In this document: piece after piece, positions 49,439-59,414 of the stretch
How positions within the stretch are numbered: position 1 is the first letter of the stretch
Layout: each line of letters begins with the position of its first letter
The notes under the pieces: generated by a model
What the model saw: only the letters and a program-made list of their open reading frames with translations
Database searches by the model: none
Told to the model about the DNA's origin: nothing
Assembly: GCF_020215705.1 (NCBI RefSeq)
Contig: NZ_JAIWNB010000026.1
Span: 62,001-126,000 of the forward strand
Direction of reading: 5' to 3'
Length of the DNA: 64,000 nt
Origin: Nonomuraea aurantiaca
Lineage (GTDB): Bacteria > Actinomycetota > Actinomycetes > Streptosporangiales > Streptosporangiaceae
Made by a program: the position numbers and the translations under genes

Positions 49439-49606
49439 TCAGCCGACGACGTTCTTCAACGCTTCGCCGAGCGCCTTCGCCTCGTCGGCGGAAATCTCCA
49501 CGACGAGCCGGCCGCCACCCTCCAGGGGGACCCGCATGACAATGCCGCGCCCTTCCTTGGTGACCTCCAGCGGACCATCGCCGGTCCGCGGCTTCATCGC
49601 CGCCAT
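49439..49606 (-). CDS. DUF3117 small conserved protein
   Basis: A 55-aa protein beginning MAAMKPRTGDGPLEVT and ending LGEALKNVVG, nearly invariant across actinobacteria (mycobacterial Rv1211). Function unknown. AAGGGA lies upstream of the ATG at 49606. Confidence 0.93.
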   Translation of the reverse strand: MAAMKPRTGDGPLEVTKEGRGIVMRVPLEGGGRLVVEISADEAKALGEALKNVVG

Positions 49607-49756
49607 GCGTGCATCCCTTCCTGCCTTGGGCTCCCGCGGCCCGCGGTTTCCGGCCGCCCCTGAGGATGGCCGACGCATTCACGTCATCTGTGATGTCCTA
49701 TTCTCCCGCATCGAGAGCGCTCATGGGTAACGATCTCCTCCCAGAATGCGTTGTCC

Positions 49757-50563
49757 ATGCTGGCGAAGGCGGCCAAACTGGACTTCGTGCATGCTCGCGC
49801 CGCTCTGTTCGACCTCTATGGAGACCACCTGCGCTCGCGCGGTGGACAGGCGTCCGTGGCCGCGCTCGTACGGCTCATGAAGCCCCTCGAAATCGCCGCC
49901 CCGGCCGTACGGACGGCCGTTTCCCGCATGGTGCGACAGGGCTGGTTGCAGCCCGTCAGGCTGCCCCAGGGCGCCGGTTACGGACTTACGCCGAAGTGCG
50001 TCAGACGCCTGGACGAGGCCGCCTTGAGAATTTACCGAGCCGGAACTTTGAGCTGGCGTGGCCGGTGGCACGTGATCGTCTTCGGTCCGGTCAAGGACCG
50101 TCCGCGCAGGGAACGGATCCGCGCCGACCTGACCTTCCTGGGGTACGCCGCGCTGTCGGAGACGACGTGGATCGGCCCGCGCTCGTCGATCGAACTGGAC
50201 AACCTGCTGGAGGGCGAGGGCGTGCACGCCGACAGGTTCGACGCGGCGCTCGAGGGCGATCCGCGCGAGCTGGTGGCCCGCGCCTGGGATCTGACCGCCA
50301 TCGGCGCGGCGTACGAGCACTGGCTGTCGGAGGCTGTCACTCTGGTCGGCGCGCTGCCTGGCGGCGCCCCGGCTGATCAGGTGTTCGCGACCAGGAGCAG
50401 ACTCGTGCACGGATGGCGCAACTTCCTGTTCCGGGATCCTGGCCTCCCCCCGGAGCTGCTGCCACCCGCCTGGCCGGGCGAGAAGGCCAGGGCCTACTTC
50501 GAGCAGGAGGCGGTCCGCCTGCTGCCCGCGGCCGCCGCGTTCGTCGACAGGGAGCTGCCTTGA
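49757..50563 (+). CDS. PaaX-like transcriptional repressor
   Basis: A 268-aa PaaX family regulator: ARAALFDLYGDHLRSRGGQASVAALVRLMKPLEIAAPAVRTAVSRMVRQGWL is the winged HTH, followed by the PaaX-type effector domain (WRGRWHVIVFGPVKDRPRRERIRADLTFLGYA). PaaX proteins sense phenylacetyl-CoA. An in-frame TTG at 49751 would add two residues. Its stop overlaps the start of the enoyl-CoA hydratase-like gene. Confidence 0.9.
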   Translation: MLAKAAKLDFVHARAALFDLYGDHLRSRGGQASVAALVRLMKPLEIAAPAVRTAVSRMVRQGWLQPVRLPQGAGYGLTPKCVRRLDEAALRIYRAGTLSWRGRWHVIVFGPVKDRPRRERIRADLTFLGYAALSETTWIGPRSSIELDNLLEGEGVHADRFDAALEGDPRELVARAWDLTAIGAAYEHWLSEAVTLVGALPGGAPADQVFATRSRLVHGWRNFLFRDPGLPPELLPPAWPGEKARAYFEQEAVRLLPAAAAFVDRELP

Positions 50564-51336
50564 TCCGCTATGACGTGACCGATGCCGTCGCCACCATCAC
50601 CCTCGACCGGCCCGACGCGATGAACTCGCTGACGGCCGAGGTGAAGGCGGCCCTGCTCGACGCGCTACGCCGCGCCGCCGCCGACCCCGAGGTCCGCGCG
50701 GTGCTGCTCACCGGCTCGGGACGGGCCTTCTGCGCGGGCCAGGACCTGCGCGAGCACGCCGGCAACCTGGAGGCGGGCCGCGGCCTGGCCGACACGGTCC
50801 GCGCGCACTACAACCCCATCGTCGAGCTGATCACCACGATGGCCAAGCCGGTCGTGGCGGCGGTCAACGGCGTGGCCGCCGGGGCGGGCGCCTCACTGGC
50901 CTTCGCCTGCGACCTGCGGGTGGCCTCGGACAAGGCCAAGTTCGCGATGGCGTTCGCCGGGGTGGGCCTGGCGCCCGACTCGGGCGCGTCGTGGACGCTG
51001 GCCCGCCTGGTGGGATTGGGGCGGGCGACCGAGCTGCTGCTGCTCGGCGAGCCCCTCGGCGCGGCCCGCGCGCTCGAACTGGGCGTGGTCACCCGCGTGG
51101 TGCCCGCCGACGACGTGCTCAAGACCGCCCATGAGCTGGCCGTACGGCTGGCGGCGGGGCCCACCAGGGCGTTCGCGGCCACGAAGCGGGCGCTGGCCTA
51201 CGCCGCGACGCACTCGCTGCCCGAGACCCTGGCCGTGGAGGCCGACCTGCAGGACGAGTGCGTGGCCACCCAGGACCACCTCGACGCCACCCGGGCCTTC
51301 CTGGCCAAGGAGCAGCCGACGTTCCACGGCCGCTGA
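50560..51336 (+). CDS. paaG: enoyl-CoA hydratase/isomerase, PaaG-like
   Basis: A 258-aa crotonase: TLDRPDAMNSL, GSGRAFCAGQDLREH, GVAAGAGASLAFACDLRVAS (oxyanion hole) and VGLAPDSGASW with the catalytic Asp of PaaG-type isomerases. Coupling to PaaX and the GxAFCAGQDL/PDSG residues fit 2-(1,2-epoxyphenylacetyl)-CoA isomerase, but no other paa genes are in the window. The start is TTG at 50560, overlapping the PaaX stop as TTGA. The specific name is inferred. Confidence 0.85.
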   Translation: MIRYDVTDAVATITLDRPDAMNSLTAEVKAALLDALRRAAADPEVRAVLLTGSGRAFCAGQDLREHAGNLEAGRGLADTVRAHYNPIVELITTMAKPVVAAVNGVAAGAGASLAFACDLRVASDKAKFAMAFAGVGLAPDSGASWTLARLVGLGRATELLLLGEPLGAARALELGVVTRVVPADDVLKTAHELAVRLAAGPTRAFAATKRALAYAATHSLPETLAVEADLQDECVATQDHLDATRAFLAKEQPTFHGR

Positions 51337-51346
51337 ATCCGCCTCG

Positions 51347-51913
51347 CTACGGCTGCGCCTGCCGGGCGACGCAGCCCTCGATATGGTCGTTGACCAGGCC
51401 GATGGCCTGCATGAGGGCGTACGCGGTGGTCGGGCCGACGAATCTGAAGCCGCGCTTCTTGAGGTCCTTGGCCAGGGCCTTGGAGGCCGGGGTGATGGCC
51501 GGGACGTCGGTCATCGCCCTGGGGACCGGGGACGCGGCGTCGGCGTACTGCCAGACCAGGTCGGACAGGCCGCCGGGCAGGTCGAGTGCGGCCCGCGCGT
51601 TGGCGATGGTCGCCTCCACCTTGGCGCGGTTGCGCACGATGCCGGGGTCGCCGAGGAGGCGGGCCACGTCCTGCTCGGTGTACGCGGCGACCTTGGGGAT
51701 GGAGAACTGGTCGAAGGCGGCGCGGAAGTTCTCGCGCTTGCGCAGGATCGTCAGCCACGACAGGCCCGACTGGAAGGCTTCCAGGGAGACCCGCTCGAAG
51801 ACACCGTCGTCGCCCCGGACCGGGCGGCCCCACTCCTCGTCGTGGTAGGTGATGTAGATCGGGTCCGCCATCCCCGGCCAGGTACAGCGGATCACTTCCG
51901 ACACTTGCGTCAC
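51347..51913 (-). CDS. tag: DNA-3-methyladenine glycosylase I (Tag)
   Basis: A 188-aa base-excision enzyme. The zinc-snap ligands C10 (IRCTWPG), H24 (YHDEEWG), and H177/C181 (DHIEGC) are all visible, as are the pocket FERVSLEAFQSGLSWLTIL and GFRFVGPTTAYALMQA. The ATG overlaps the stop of the DivIVA-like gene (ATGA), the same arrangement as mycobacterial Rv1209-tagA. Confidence 0.95.
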   Translation of the reverse strand: MTQVSEVIRCTWPGMADPIYITYHDEEWGRPVRGDDGVFERVSLEAFQSGLSWLTILRKRENFRAAFDQFSIPKVAAYTEQDVARLLGDPGIVRNRAKVEATIANARAALDLPGGLSDLVWQYADAASPVPRAMTDVPAITPASKALAKDLKKRGFRFVGPTTAYALMQAIGLVNDHIEGCVARQAQP

Positions 51914-52737
51914 TTGCGCTCGTCCCTGTCCTCGCCCGGTGCCACCCGCACCGGCTCACTCTCGCGCTCCAGCCCCTTGTCACTCGACTGGGCCAGGACC
52001 GGCTCGCCGTCGCGGACCGACTCACCGTCGCGGGCCGGCTCGTCTTCCGTCGCCGCGGCCGAGGCGTCGAACGCGGCCGTGTGATCGGCCGGCGTGTCGG
52101 ATGGCGGGGCGTCGTCTTCCGGCTTCACCGCAGCGTCCGCCACGACCTCCGGCTCCGCCACCGCGTCCGGCTCCGCCACCGCGTCCGACTCCACCGCGAC
52201 CTCCGGCTCCGCCGTGACGTCCGGTTGGTCGGGCACCGCCACCGCGTCCTGAGGCTCGTCCGTGGACGGCTCGGCGTGCCGGTCTCCCAGGGCGGCCGCC
52301 TCGACGGCCGAGTCCCCCTCCTGGGAGAGGTCCCGGGGCGCGGCCGGTGGCTCGTGGTCGGTGCGCAGGCCGGCGCCCGGAGCCGCGTAGACCTCCTGGC
52401 GGGCATACAGTCGGCTCGACAGCAGCTCGGAGACCCGCTGTTCGAGCACGGCGATCCTGGTGTCACGGGCGCTGATCGCCGTCGCCGCCCTGCGCAGGGT
52501 CTCGTCGACACTCTGCGTGTGATAGCCGACCAGGTTGACCGGCAGCTGCAGCGCCATGAAGTCCACCGCCGTGAGCTGCCCGGGCTCCGGCAGGTCGAGA
52601 GGCGGCACATCCGGCGGGAACTCGGTCAGCTCCCCGCCTCTTCCGAGGGAGACCAGGACCACGCAGGCCAGAATGGCGAGCGCGGCAATGGCGAGTACGA
52701 CCAGCACATTGGCATCGTACTCATACGATCGACGCAC
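51910..52737 (-). CDS. single-pass membrane protein with DivIVA-like segment and repetitive acidic tail
   Basis: A 275-aa protein: an N-terminal membrane helix (NVLVVLAIAALAILACVVLV), then VDFMALQLPVNLVGYHTQSVDETL, which resembles the DivIVA N-terminal F...GY...VD motif, followed by a coiled coil (AISARDTRIAVLEQRVSELL). The last about 130 residues are Pro/Glu/Asp/Ala-rich with repeats such as AEPDAVAEPE. Context equals mycobacterial Rv1209. GTG 52737 is the best guess; a GTG nearer the helix (about 52710) is possible. Confidence 0.78.
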   Translation of the reverse strand: MRRSYEYDANVLVVLAIAALAILACVVLVSLGRGGELTEFPPDVPPLDLPEPGQLTAVDFMALQLPVNLVGYHTQSVDETLRRAATAISARDTRIAVLEQRVSELLSSRLYARQEVYAAPGAGLRTDHEPPAAPRDLSQEGDSAVEAAALGDRHAEPSTDEPQDAVAVPDQPDVTAEPEVAVESDAVAEPDAVAEPEVVADAAVKPEDDAPPSDTPADHTAAFDASAAATEDEPARDGESVRDGEPVLAQSSDKGLERESEPVRVAPGEDRDERK

Positions 52738-52787
52738 GAGTCCCGCACTTGCCGCGCCTGTTACGTCTTGGGACTCCCCGGGACGGG

Positions 52788-53372
52788 TCAGCCGGTGGAC
52801 TCGCCGAGCTCCTCGACGCTGGGCCGAACCGGCGTGCTGGTGGCCTCCAGGTGCGCGAACGCCTCCTCGACCGTGTTGGTCCAGGAGATGGCGTCGAAGA
52901 CGTTGGCCCGGGTGAAGCCCGCGTCGTACATGTTCTCGATGAGCTGCCGCAGCGGCGCGTACAGACCCCACGGGTCGAGGATCACCAGCGGACGGTCGTG
53001 GATGCCGAGGACGCGGGCCGTCCAGATCTCGAAGAGCTCCTCCAGCGTGCCGATGCCGCCGGGCAGGACGAGGAAGGCGTCGGAGCGCTCGTCCATGGCG
53101 GCCTTGCGCTCGCGCATGCCGGTGGTGACGATCAGCTCGTCGGAGCCCGTGTCGGCGACCTCGATGTCGACCAGGACCTGGGGGATCACGCCGATGGTGC
53201 GGCCGCCGGAGGCGCGGGTGGCGGCGGTGATGGCGCCCATGCACGAGACGGTGGCGCCGCCGCTCACCAGCGTGTGGCCACGCTGGGCGAGCTCGGCGCC
53301 GACCTCTGTGGCGAGTTGGAGGTATTTCTCGTCAATCTTCTGGCTTGACGCGCAAAACACGCAGATATTCAC
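52788..53372 (-). CDS. LOG family protein (TIGR00730), nucleotide phosphoribohydrolase
   Basis: A 194-aa Rossmann protein with NICVFCASSQ, SGGATVSCMGAI, MRERKAAMDERSDAFLVLPGGIGTLEELFE (the LOG PGGxGTxxE motif with the catalytic Glu/Arg). LOG enzymes split nucleoside monophosphates, releasing cytokinin-type bases or ribose-5-phosphate. Ten bases downstream of a second LOG gene. Similar to mycobacterial Rv1205. Confidence 0.92.
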   Translation of the reverse strand: MNICVFCASSQKIDEKYLQLATEVGAELAQRGHTLVSGGATVSCMGAITAATRASGGRTIGVIPQVLVDIEVADTGSDELIVTTGMRERKAAMDERSDAFLVLPGGIGTLEELFEIWTARVLGIHDRPLVILDPWGLYAPLRQLIENMYDAGFTRANVFDAISWTNTVEEAFAHLEATSTPVRPSVEELGESTG

Positions 53373-53382
53373 ACATTTGAGC

Positions 53383-54180
53383 TTATTGGGGCTCGGCCGG
53401 CTGGGCGGCGACGGCGCCCTGCTCCTCCCGGAGCTGCTCGGACCGCTTGAGGTCGGCGTCGACGATGATGCGTACGGCCTCGTCGACGTCGTCGGTCACG
53501 GTGATGAGGTCGAGATCCTGCTCGGCGATCTTGCCGGTGTCGAGGAGCGTGCTCTTGATCCAGTCCATCAGGCCGCCCCAGAACTCCGAGCCCATCAGCA
53601 CGACGGGGAAGGACGTCACCTTCTGCGTCTGCACCAGCGTGAGCGCCTCGAACAGCTCGTCGAGCGTGCCGAACCCACCAGGCAGCGCGATGAAGCCGCA
53701 CGAGTATTTGACGAACATCGTCTTGCGGACGAAGAAGTAGCGGAACTCGATGCCGAGGTCCACGTAGTCGTTCATCCTCTGCTCGAAGGGCAGCTCGATG
53801 CCGAGCCCCACCGACACCGCGCCCTCCACGTCGAGGGCTCCCCGGTTGGCCGCCTCCATGATCCCGGGCCCGCCGCCGGTGATCACCGCGTATCCGGCCC
53901 GGGCCAGCGCACGGCCGAGCGCACGGCCCACGCCGTATTCGGCAGAGCCCCCGGGCGTGCGGGCGGAGCCGAAGACGGTGACCGCCGGGGGCAGCTCGGC
54001 CAGCTGCCCGAACCCCTCCACGAACTCCGCCTGGATGCGCAGCACCCGCCACGGGTCCATGTGCACCCAGTCGGCGGGGCCCTGACGGTCGAGCAGCCGC
54101 TGATCGTGGGTGGTCTGCAGCGCGAGACCGCCGCGGATCACGGCCTGCCCCTGACGGCGTTCCGGACGTGTCTGTTCCAT
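53383..54180 (-). CDS. second LOG family protein with N-terminal extension
   Basis: A 265-aa LOG paralog: VTVFGSARTPGGSAEYGVGRALG, ITGGGPGIMEAANRGALD, RKTMFVKYSCGFIALPGGFGTLDELFE. It has about 65 extra N-terminal residues (GGLALQTTHDQRLLD...), as in the longer LOG subtype. Starts ATG 54180 and lies directly upstream of the shorter LOG gene; the two are about one third similar and do not look like a recent duplication. Confidence 0.92.
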   Translation of the reverse strand: MEQTRPERRQGQAVIRGGLALQTTHDQRLLDRQGPADWVHMDPWRVLRIQAEFVEGFGQLAELPPAVTVFGSARTPGGSAEYGVGRALGRALARAGYAVITGGGPGIMEAANRGALDVEGAVSVGLGIELPFEQRMNDYVDLGIEFRYFFVRKTMFVKYSCGFIALPGGFGTLDELFEALTLVQTQKVTSFPVVLMGSEFWGGLMDWIKSTLLDTGKIAEQDLDLITVTDDVDEAVRIIVDADLKRSEQLREEQGAVAAQPAEPQ

Positions 54181-54363
54181 GCGGTCACGCTAGCCCAACG
54201 CCGGGCGACCCCGCGCACAACGAGCGCTAGTCACCCGATAGAGGGCCTCTGAGGCAAATGCCCTGGTAGATGGGGCTAAGAACCCGCGTAAAAAATCTTG
54301 AAAGAAGCAGGAACCAGATTTCGACCTGCCTGCGTCTAACTGCCGAGGGTGCTGCTCGGGACT

Positions 54364-54409
54364 GAAAGTGGCTTTCCCCGCCAAATGGCCGGCGAGGAAA
54401 GCCACTTTC
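54364..54409 (-). terminator. terminator at the end of dapE
   Basis: A perfect 14-bp stem (54364-54377 with 54396-54409) closes an 18-base loop containing a further GCC/GGC pair. It begins within the dapE stop codon. No T-run follows on the minus strand, so efficiency is uncertain. Confidence 0.65.
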
Positions 54410-55462
54410 ACTTTGTCAGCCAGTCCAGCAGGGCCCGCTCGCTCTCCACGATCTTCGTGAGCGACACGTACTCCCCCTGCTGATGCGCCAGGTTCGGGTC
54501 ACCGGGACCGTAGTTCACGGCCGGCACCCCCAGTGTGGAGAAGCGCGCGACATCCGTCCAGCCCAGCTTGGCCCGCGGCGTGCCGCCGACCGCGGCGGTG
54601 AAGGCCGCCGCCACCGGGTGGGTGAGGCCGGGCCGCGCGGCCGGGGCGCCATCGGTGAAGCGGACCTCGAACCCGTCGAACACCTCGCGCACGTGCGCCT
54701 GCGCCTGCTCGATCGACAGGTCGGGCGCGAAGCGGTAGTTGACCGTGACCACGCACTCGTCCGGAATCACGTTGCCCGCCACGCCGCCGCGCACGCCGAC
54801 CGCGTTGAGCCCCTCGTGGTAGGCCAGCCCGTCGACCACGGGCTGCCGGGCCTCGTAGGCGTTGAGCCGGGCCAGGACCGGCTCGATGCCGTGAATGGCG
54901 TTGACCCCGAGCCAGGACCTGGCGCTGTGCGCGCGCTTGCCGGCCACGGTGATCTCGGCCCGCAGGGTGCCCTGGCAGCCGCCCTCGATCACCCCGTCCG
55001 TGGGCTCCATGAGCACCGCGAAGTCGGCCGCCAGCCACTCGGGGTGCTCGCGGGCCACCCTCGTCAGCCCGTTGCGCTCGGCCTCGATCTCCTCGCAGTC
55101 GTAGAAGACGTAGGTGACGTCGCGGTTGGGCGCGGGCACGGTGGCCGCCAGCTTGAGCGCGACCGCCACCCCCGCCTTCATGTCCGAGGTGCCGCAGCCG
55201 AAGAGCAGGTCGCCCTCGACGCGGCTGGGCAGGTTGCCGGCGACCGGCACCGTGTCGAGGTGCCCGGCGATCAGCACCCGCTCGGCGCGGCCCAGCTCCG
55301 TACGCGCGACGAGTGTCTCGCCCGATCTGTCGACCTTGAGGTACGGCAACACCGCCAGCGCCTGCTCGACCGCCTCGGCCAGCGCCCGCTCGTCGCCGCT
55401 CACCGACTCGATGTCCACGATGGCCGCGGTCAGCGTCCGTACGTCCTGTGTCAGGTCCAGCA

Positions 55463-55463
<1 letters not shown>
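54408..55463 (-). CDS. dapE: succinyl-diaminopimelate desuccinylase, DapE
   Basis: A 351-aa M20 metallohydrolase: LIAGHLDTVPV (His and Asp ligands), GCGTSDMKAGVAV (bridging Asp), YDCEEIEAERNGL (catalytic Glu pair), a dimerisation domain (GKRAHSARSWLGVNAIH) and a C-terminal zinc His (NLAHQQGEYV). It produces LL-diaminopimelate for lysine and peptidoglycan. The ATG overlaps the dapD stop by one base (TGATG), so the pair is coupled. Confidence 0.95.
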
Positions 55464-56296
<833 letters not shown>

Positions 56297-56320
56297 GGCC
56301 ACGGAGCTTATCTGGCCGGG

Positions 56321-56336
56321 TAGGTTTCTCAGCGTG
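56321..56336 (+). promoter_or_regulatory. -10 box for a leaderless transcript
   Basis: TAGGTT (56321-56326) lies seven bases before the GTG at 56334, with no ribosome-binding site between. Supports the GTG start of the lysozyme-like gene. Confidence 0.5.
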
Positions 56337-57155
56337 CGCCTGCGCTTCTCCCGCGGAGTCATCACGATCGCGGTCATCGTTCTGCTCCTCGCGGTGGGCA
56401 TCTCCGTGGGCCTCTACCACCTGCTCAAAAAGGCGCAGCCGCTGGCCGTTCCCGAAGCCCACTGCAGTGTCAAGACGCCCGTGGGCGACCGGGATCTCGA
56501 GATCGAGCAGGCCCAGATATCGGCCACCATCGCGGCCGTCGCGGAGCGCCGCAAGCTGCCCGAGCGGGCGGTGGTGATCGCCTACGCGACCGCGCTGCAG
56601 GAGTCGAAGCTCTACAACCTCGACTACGGCGACCGTGACTCCGTCGGCGTGTTCCAGCAGCGCCAGTCGCAGGGATGGGGCAAGCGCAAGCAGCTCCTCG
56701 ACCCCGTCTACGCGACCAACCGGTTCTTCGCCGCGCTGGTCAAGGTCAAGAACTACCGGAAGATCCCGCTGGCGGACGCCGCCCAGGCCGTGCAGCGCTC
56801 GGCGGGCGGCTACGCCTACGCCCAGCACGAGGAGGACGCCAGGATCCTCGCGGCGGCGTTCACCGGGCGTGTCCCGAAGGCCGTGCACTGCTGGTACCCG
56901 CCGCCCAAGGCGAGCACCCCCGCCCCCCAGGCCAAGACCGCCGAGGCGCGGCGCCAGCTCGCGCGGGCGCTCGGCGACCCGTCCATCTCGACGCGCAAGC
57001 GCGGCTGGCTGATCGCCGCCTGGTCGGTGGCCCACGCGCAGAAGTACGGACTCAAGCGCGTCGGCTTCAACGGCGCCACCTGGACCAACGACATGAACCT
57101 GGAGGGCTGGCAGTCAGGCGGCAAGGCGACCGACAGCAAGGTGGACATCTCCTAG
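56334..57155 (+). CDS. membrane-anchored lysozyme/transglycosylase-like protein
   Basis: A 273-aa protein with an N-terminal membrane helix (GVITIAVIVLLLAVGISVGLYHL) and an extracytoplasmic domain. The latter contains ERAVVIAYATALQESKLYNLDYGDRDSVGVFQQRQSQGWG, a lytic-transglycosylase-like pattern with a candidate catalytic Glu in QESK and the QQR/GWG block. A second small domain ends the protein (AAWSVAHAQKYGLKRVGFNG). Likely acts on the cell wall; activity inferred. The longer frame from ATG 56295 would overlap the divergent dapD start. Confidence 0.83.
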   Translation: MRLRFSRGVITIAVIVLLLAVGISVGLYHLLKKAQPLAVPEAHCSVKTPVGDRDLEIEQAQISATIAAVAERRKLPERAVVIAYATALQESKLYNLDYGDRDSVGVFQQRQSQGWGKRKQLLDPVYATNRFFAALVKVKNYRKIPLADAAQAVQRSAGGYAYAQHEEDARILAAAFTGRVPKAVHCWYPPPKASTPAPQAKTAEARRQLARALGDPSISTRKRGWLIAAWSVAHAQKYGLKRVGFNGATWTNDMNLEGWQSGGKATDSKVDIS

Positions 57156-57162
57156 ACGGGCC

Positions 57163-57834
57163 TTAAGAGGTGGCGCGGCTGACGATGCTGATCGAGCCGG
57201 GCGGCAGCGGCCTGGCGTAACTGGCCGTCCATCTGCCGCCCTGGATCCGCTCGAAGGACAGCAGCCGCCCGTCGGAGGCGCGGTAGTCGGCGAAGTCGAG
57301 CAGCCCCCGCTCGGCGTTGCCGGTGTTGCCCTCCGACCTGAACGCGGCGGTGCCCCGCTCGATCGGGTGGAACTCGACGCCCTCCATGATCAGCATGCTC
57401 TTGGCCGGCACCATGCCCTCGGTGGGCACCTCGGTCCAGATGAGCACCTCCAGATGCGACGGCTCGCCCTCGGCCGTGCCCTGCCGCGCCTCCACCGACA
57501 GCCACTGCATGCGGCGGGAGCTGTCACGCAGCCGGTATTCGACCCACTGCATGCCCTGCCACGAGATGTACATGGCGCCGAGCACTCGCGCGGGCGATCC
57601 GTGCACCTCTATCCGGTCGCCGACCTTGATGGTGCGGGGATCGACATAGTCGGATCCGGCGTACCCGGGCATGCTCACCGGTGCCGGCAGCGGGGCCTCG
57701 GTGGCCGCGATCTCGACCGGCTGTGCGGTCGTGCGGCCCTTCCTGTCCTGGCGCATGGTGGCCAGGAAGGCACCCAGCAGCAGGAGGACGGTGGCGACGC
57801 TCAGCCCGAGTACGACCACGAAGGTCATGCTCAT
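57163..57834 (-). CDS. DUF4178 membrane-anchored protein
   Basis: A 223-aa protein with an N-terminal membrane helix (TFVVVLGLSVATVLLLLGAFL) and a DUF4178-like domain (VGDRIEVHGSPARVLGAMYISWQGMQWVEYRL, WLSVEARQG, GTAAFRSEGNTGNAERGLLDFADY). Function unknown. Ends seven bases from the stop of the lysozyme-like gene, in convergent orientation. Confidence 0.85.
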   Translation of the reverse strand: MSMTFVVVLGLSVATVLLLLGAFLATMRQDRKGRTTAQPVEIAATEAPLPAPVSMPGYAGSDYVDPRTIKVGDRIEVHGSPARVLGAMYISWQGMQWVEYRLRDSSRRMQWLSVEARQGTAEGEPSHLEVLIWTEVPTEGMVPAKSMLIMEGVEFHPIERGTAAFRSEGNTGNAERGLLDFADYRASDGRLLSFERIQGGRWTASYARPLPPGSISIVSRATS

Positions 57835-57912
57835 CGATCAGCTCGCTCCACTCGCGGTCTGCCTCAGCAAACGCCGTTATCAACTTATGTGTGCCCTGCT
57901 TCGCGGGGGATC

Positions 57913-58983
57913 CTACTGGAGGCGGCGCACCGCCGCACTGATGCGTTCATCAGTGGCGGTCATGGCGATACGGATATGCCGTCCACCTGCCGAACCGTAG
58001 AATTCCCCCGGCGCAACCAAAATACCGATTTCGGAGAGCTTACTGACCTGTTCCCAAGAACTGGTCCCGTCCGTCGCCCAGAAATACAGGCCGGCGGTCG
58101 AGTGCTCGATGCTCCAGCCCGCCTTCTCCAGCACCGGCCGCAGCTGGACGCGCCGCCTGGCATAGCGCTCGCGCTGCTCCTCGGCGTGCGCGTCGTCGCC
58201 CAGCGCGGCCGTCATGGCGGCCTGTACGGGGGCCGGCATGAGCATCCCCGCGTGCTTGCGGATCTCCAGGAGCCGCTTGACCAGAGCCGGGTCGCCGGTC
58301 ACGAACCCGGCGCGGTAACCGGCCAGGTTGGAGCGCTTGGACAGCGAGTGGACCGCGAGCAGCCCCTCGTGGGAGCCCTCGCAGACGTCGGGATGCAGGA
58401 TGGAGACGGGTCGCTCCTCCCAGCCCAGCTCGATGTAGCACTCGTCGGAGGCGACGACCGCGCCGCGCTCGCGCGCCCAGGCCACCACCTTGCGCAGGTG
58501 CTCGACGGGCAGCACCCGGCCCGTGGGGTTGCCGGGCGAGTTGACCCAGACGAGGTCCACGTGCTGGGGCCCCAGCGCGAGCAGGCCGTCGGAGGCCGTC
58601 GCCTCCGCCCCGGCCAGCCGGGCGCCCACGTCGTAGGTGGGATAGGCCAGCTCGGGGAAGACGACCCGCCGGGCGCCCAGGTAGCTGGGCAGCCAGGCGA
58701 CGAACTCCTTCGAGCCGATCAGCGGCAGCACGTCGCGCGGCTCGACGGTGACCTCGTGCCGGCGGCGCAGCCAACCGGCGGCGGCCTCCCGCAGCGCCTT
58801 CGTCCCGTGGGTGAGCGGGTAGCCGGGGCTGTTGGCGGCCTCGACGAGCGCGCTCTGGACGAGCGGCGGCACCGGGTCGACGGGCGTGCCGACCGACAGG
58901 TCGACGATGCCGTCGGGGTGCGCCAGCGCACGCGCCTTGTACGGCTCCAGCCGGTCCCAAGGGAAGTCGGGCAGGTTGTTCAC
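57913..58983 (-). CDS. dapC: succinyldiaminopimelate aminotransferase, DapC
   Basis: A 356-aa class I/II PLP aminotransferase: DLSVGTPVDPVPP, SPGNPTGRVLP, SDECYIELGWE and the PLP Lys in SLSKRSNLAGYRAGFVTGD. The proximity to the 7Fe ferredoxin gene upstream is a conserved actinobacterial arrangement. With DapD and DapE it completes the succinylase route here. GTG 58983 has GGAG about five bases upstream. Confidence 0.93.
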   Translation of the reverse strand: MNNLPDFPWDRLEPYKARALAHPDGIVDLSVGTPVDPVPPLVQSALVEAANSPGYPLTHGTKALREAAAGWLRRRHEVTVEPRDVLPLIGSKEFVAWLPSYLGARRVVFPELAYPTYDVGARLAGAEATASDGLLALGPQHVDLVWVNSPGNPTGRVLPVEHLRKVVAWARERGAVVASDECYIELGWEERPVSILHPDVCEGSHEGLLAVHSLSKRSNLAGYRAGFVTGDPALVKRLLEIRKHAGMLMPAPVQAAMTAALGDDAHAEEQRERYARRRVQLRPVLEKAGWSIEHSTAGLYFWATDGTSSWEQVSKLSEIGILVAPGEFYGSAGGRHIRIAMTATDERISAAVRRLQ

Positions 58984-59087
58984 GGTTCTCCAGGTATCAG
59001 GCGTGCACGTCCACAGCCGATCAGGCGTGCGCGCCGTACGCCCGGCAGCGGGGCCCGCCGTTCGGGCGCCCCGCTGCTGGGTGCGGG

Positions 59088-59414
59088 CTAGTGCTCTTCG
59101 GCCTGCGGCGGCAGCGCGGCGACGACCGGGTGATCCTTGTCGATCTTGCCGACCTTGGAGGCGCCGCCGGGCGAGCCCAGGTCCTCGAAGAAGTCGACGT
59201 TCGCCTTGTAGTAGTCCTTCCACTGCTCGGGAAGGTCGTCTTCGTAGAAAATGGCCTCGACGGGGCACACTGGCTCACAAGCGCCGCAGTCCACGCACTC
59301 GTCGGGGTGGATGTAAAGCATGCGCTCGCCCTCGTAAATGCAATCAACGGGGCACTCCTCGATGCACGCCTTGTCCAGGACGTCCACGCAAGGCTGCGCG
59401 ATGACGTAGGTCAC
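59088..59414 (-). CDS. fdxA: 7Fe ferredoxin (FdxA/FdxC type)
   Basis: A 108-aa ferredoxin. IAQPCVDVLDKACIEECPVDCIYEG supplies the 3Fe-4S ligands and part of the second cluster. DECVDCGACEPVCPVEAI is the complete CxxCxxCxxxCP of the 4Fe-4S cluster. The GTG at 59414 has AAGGAG six bases upstream, so the upstream residues of the longer frame are excluded. Confidence 0.95.
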   Translation of the reverse strand: MTYVIAQPCVDVLDKACIEECPVDCIYEGERMLYIHPDECVDCGACEPVCPVEAIFYEDDLPEQWKDYYKANVDFFEDLGSPGGASKVGKIDKDHPVVAALPPQAEEH

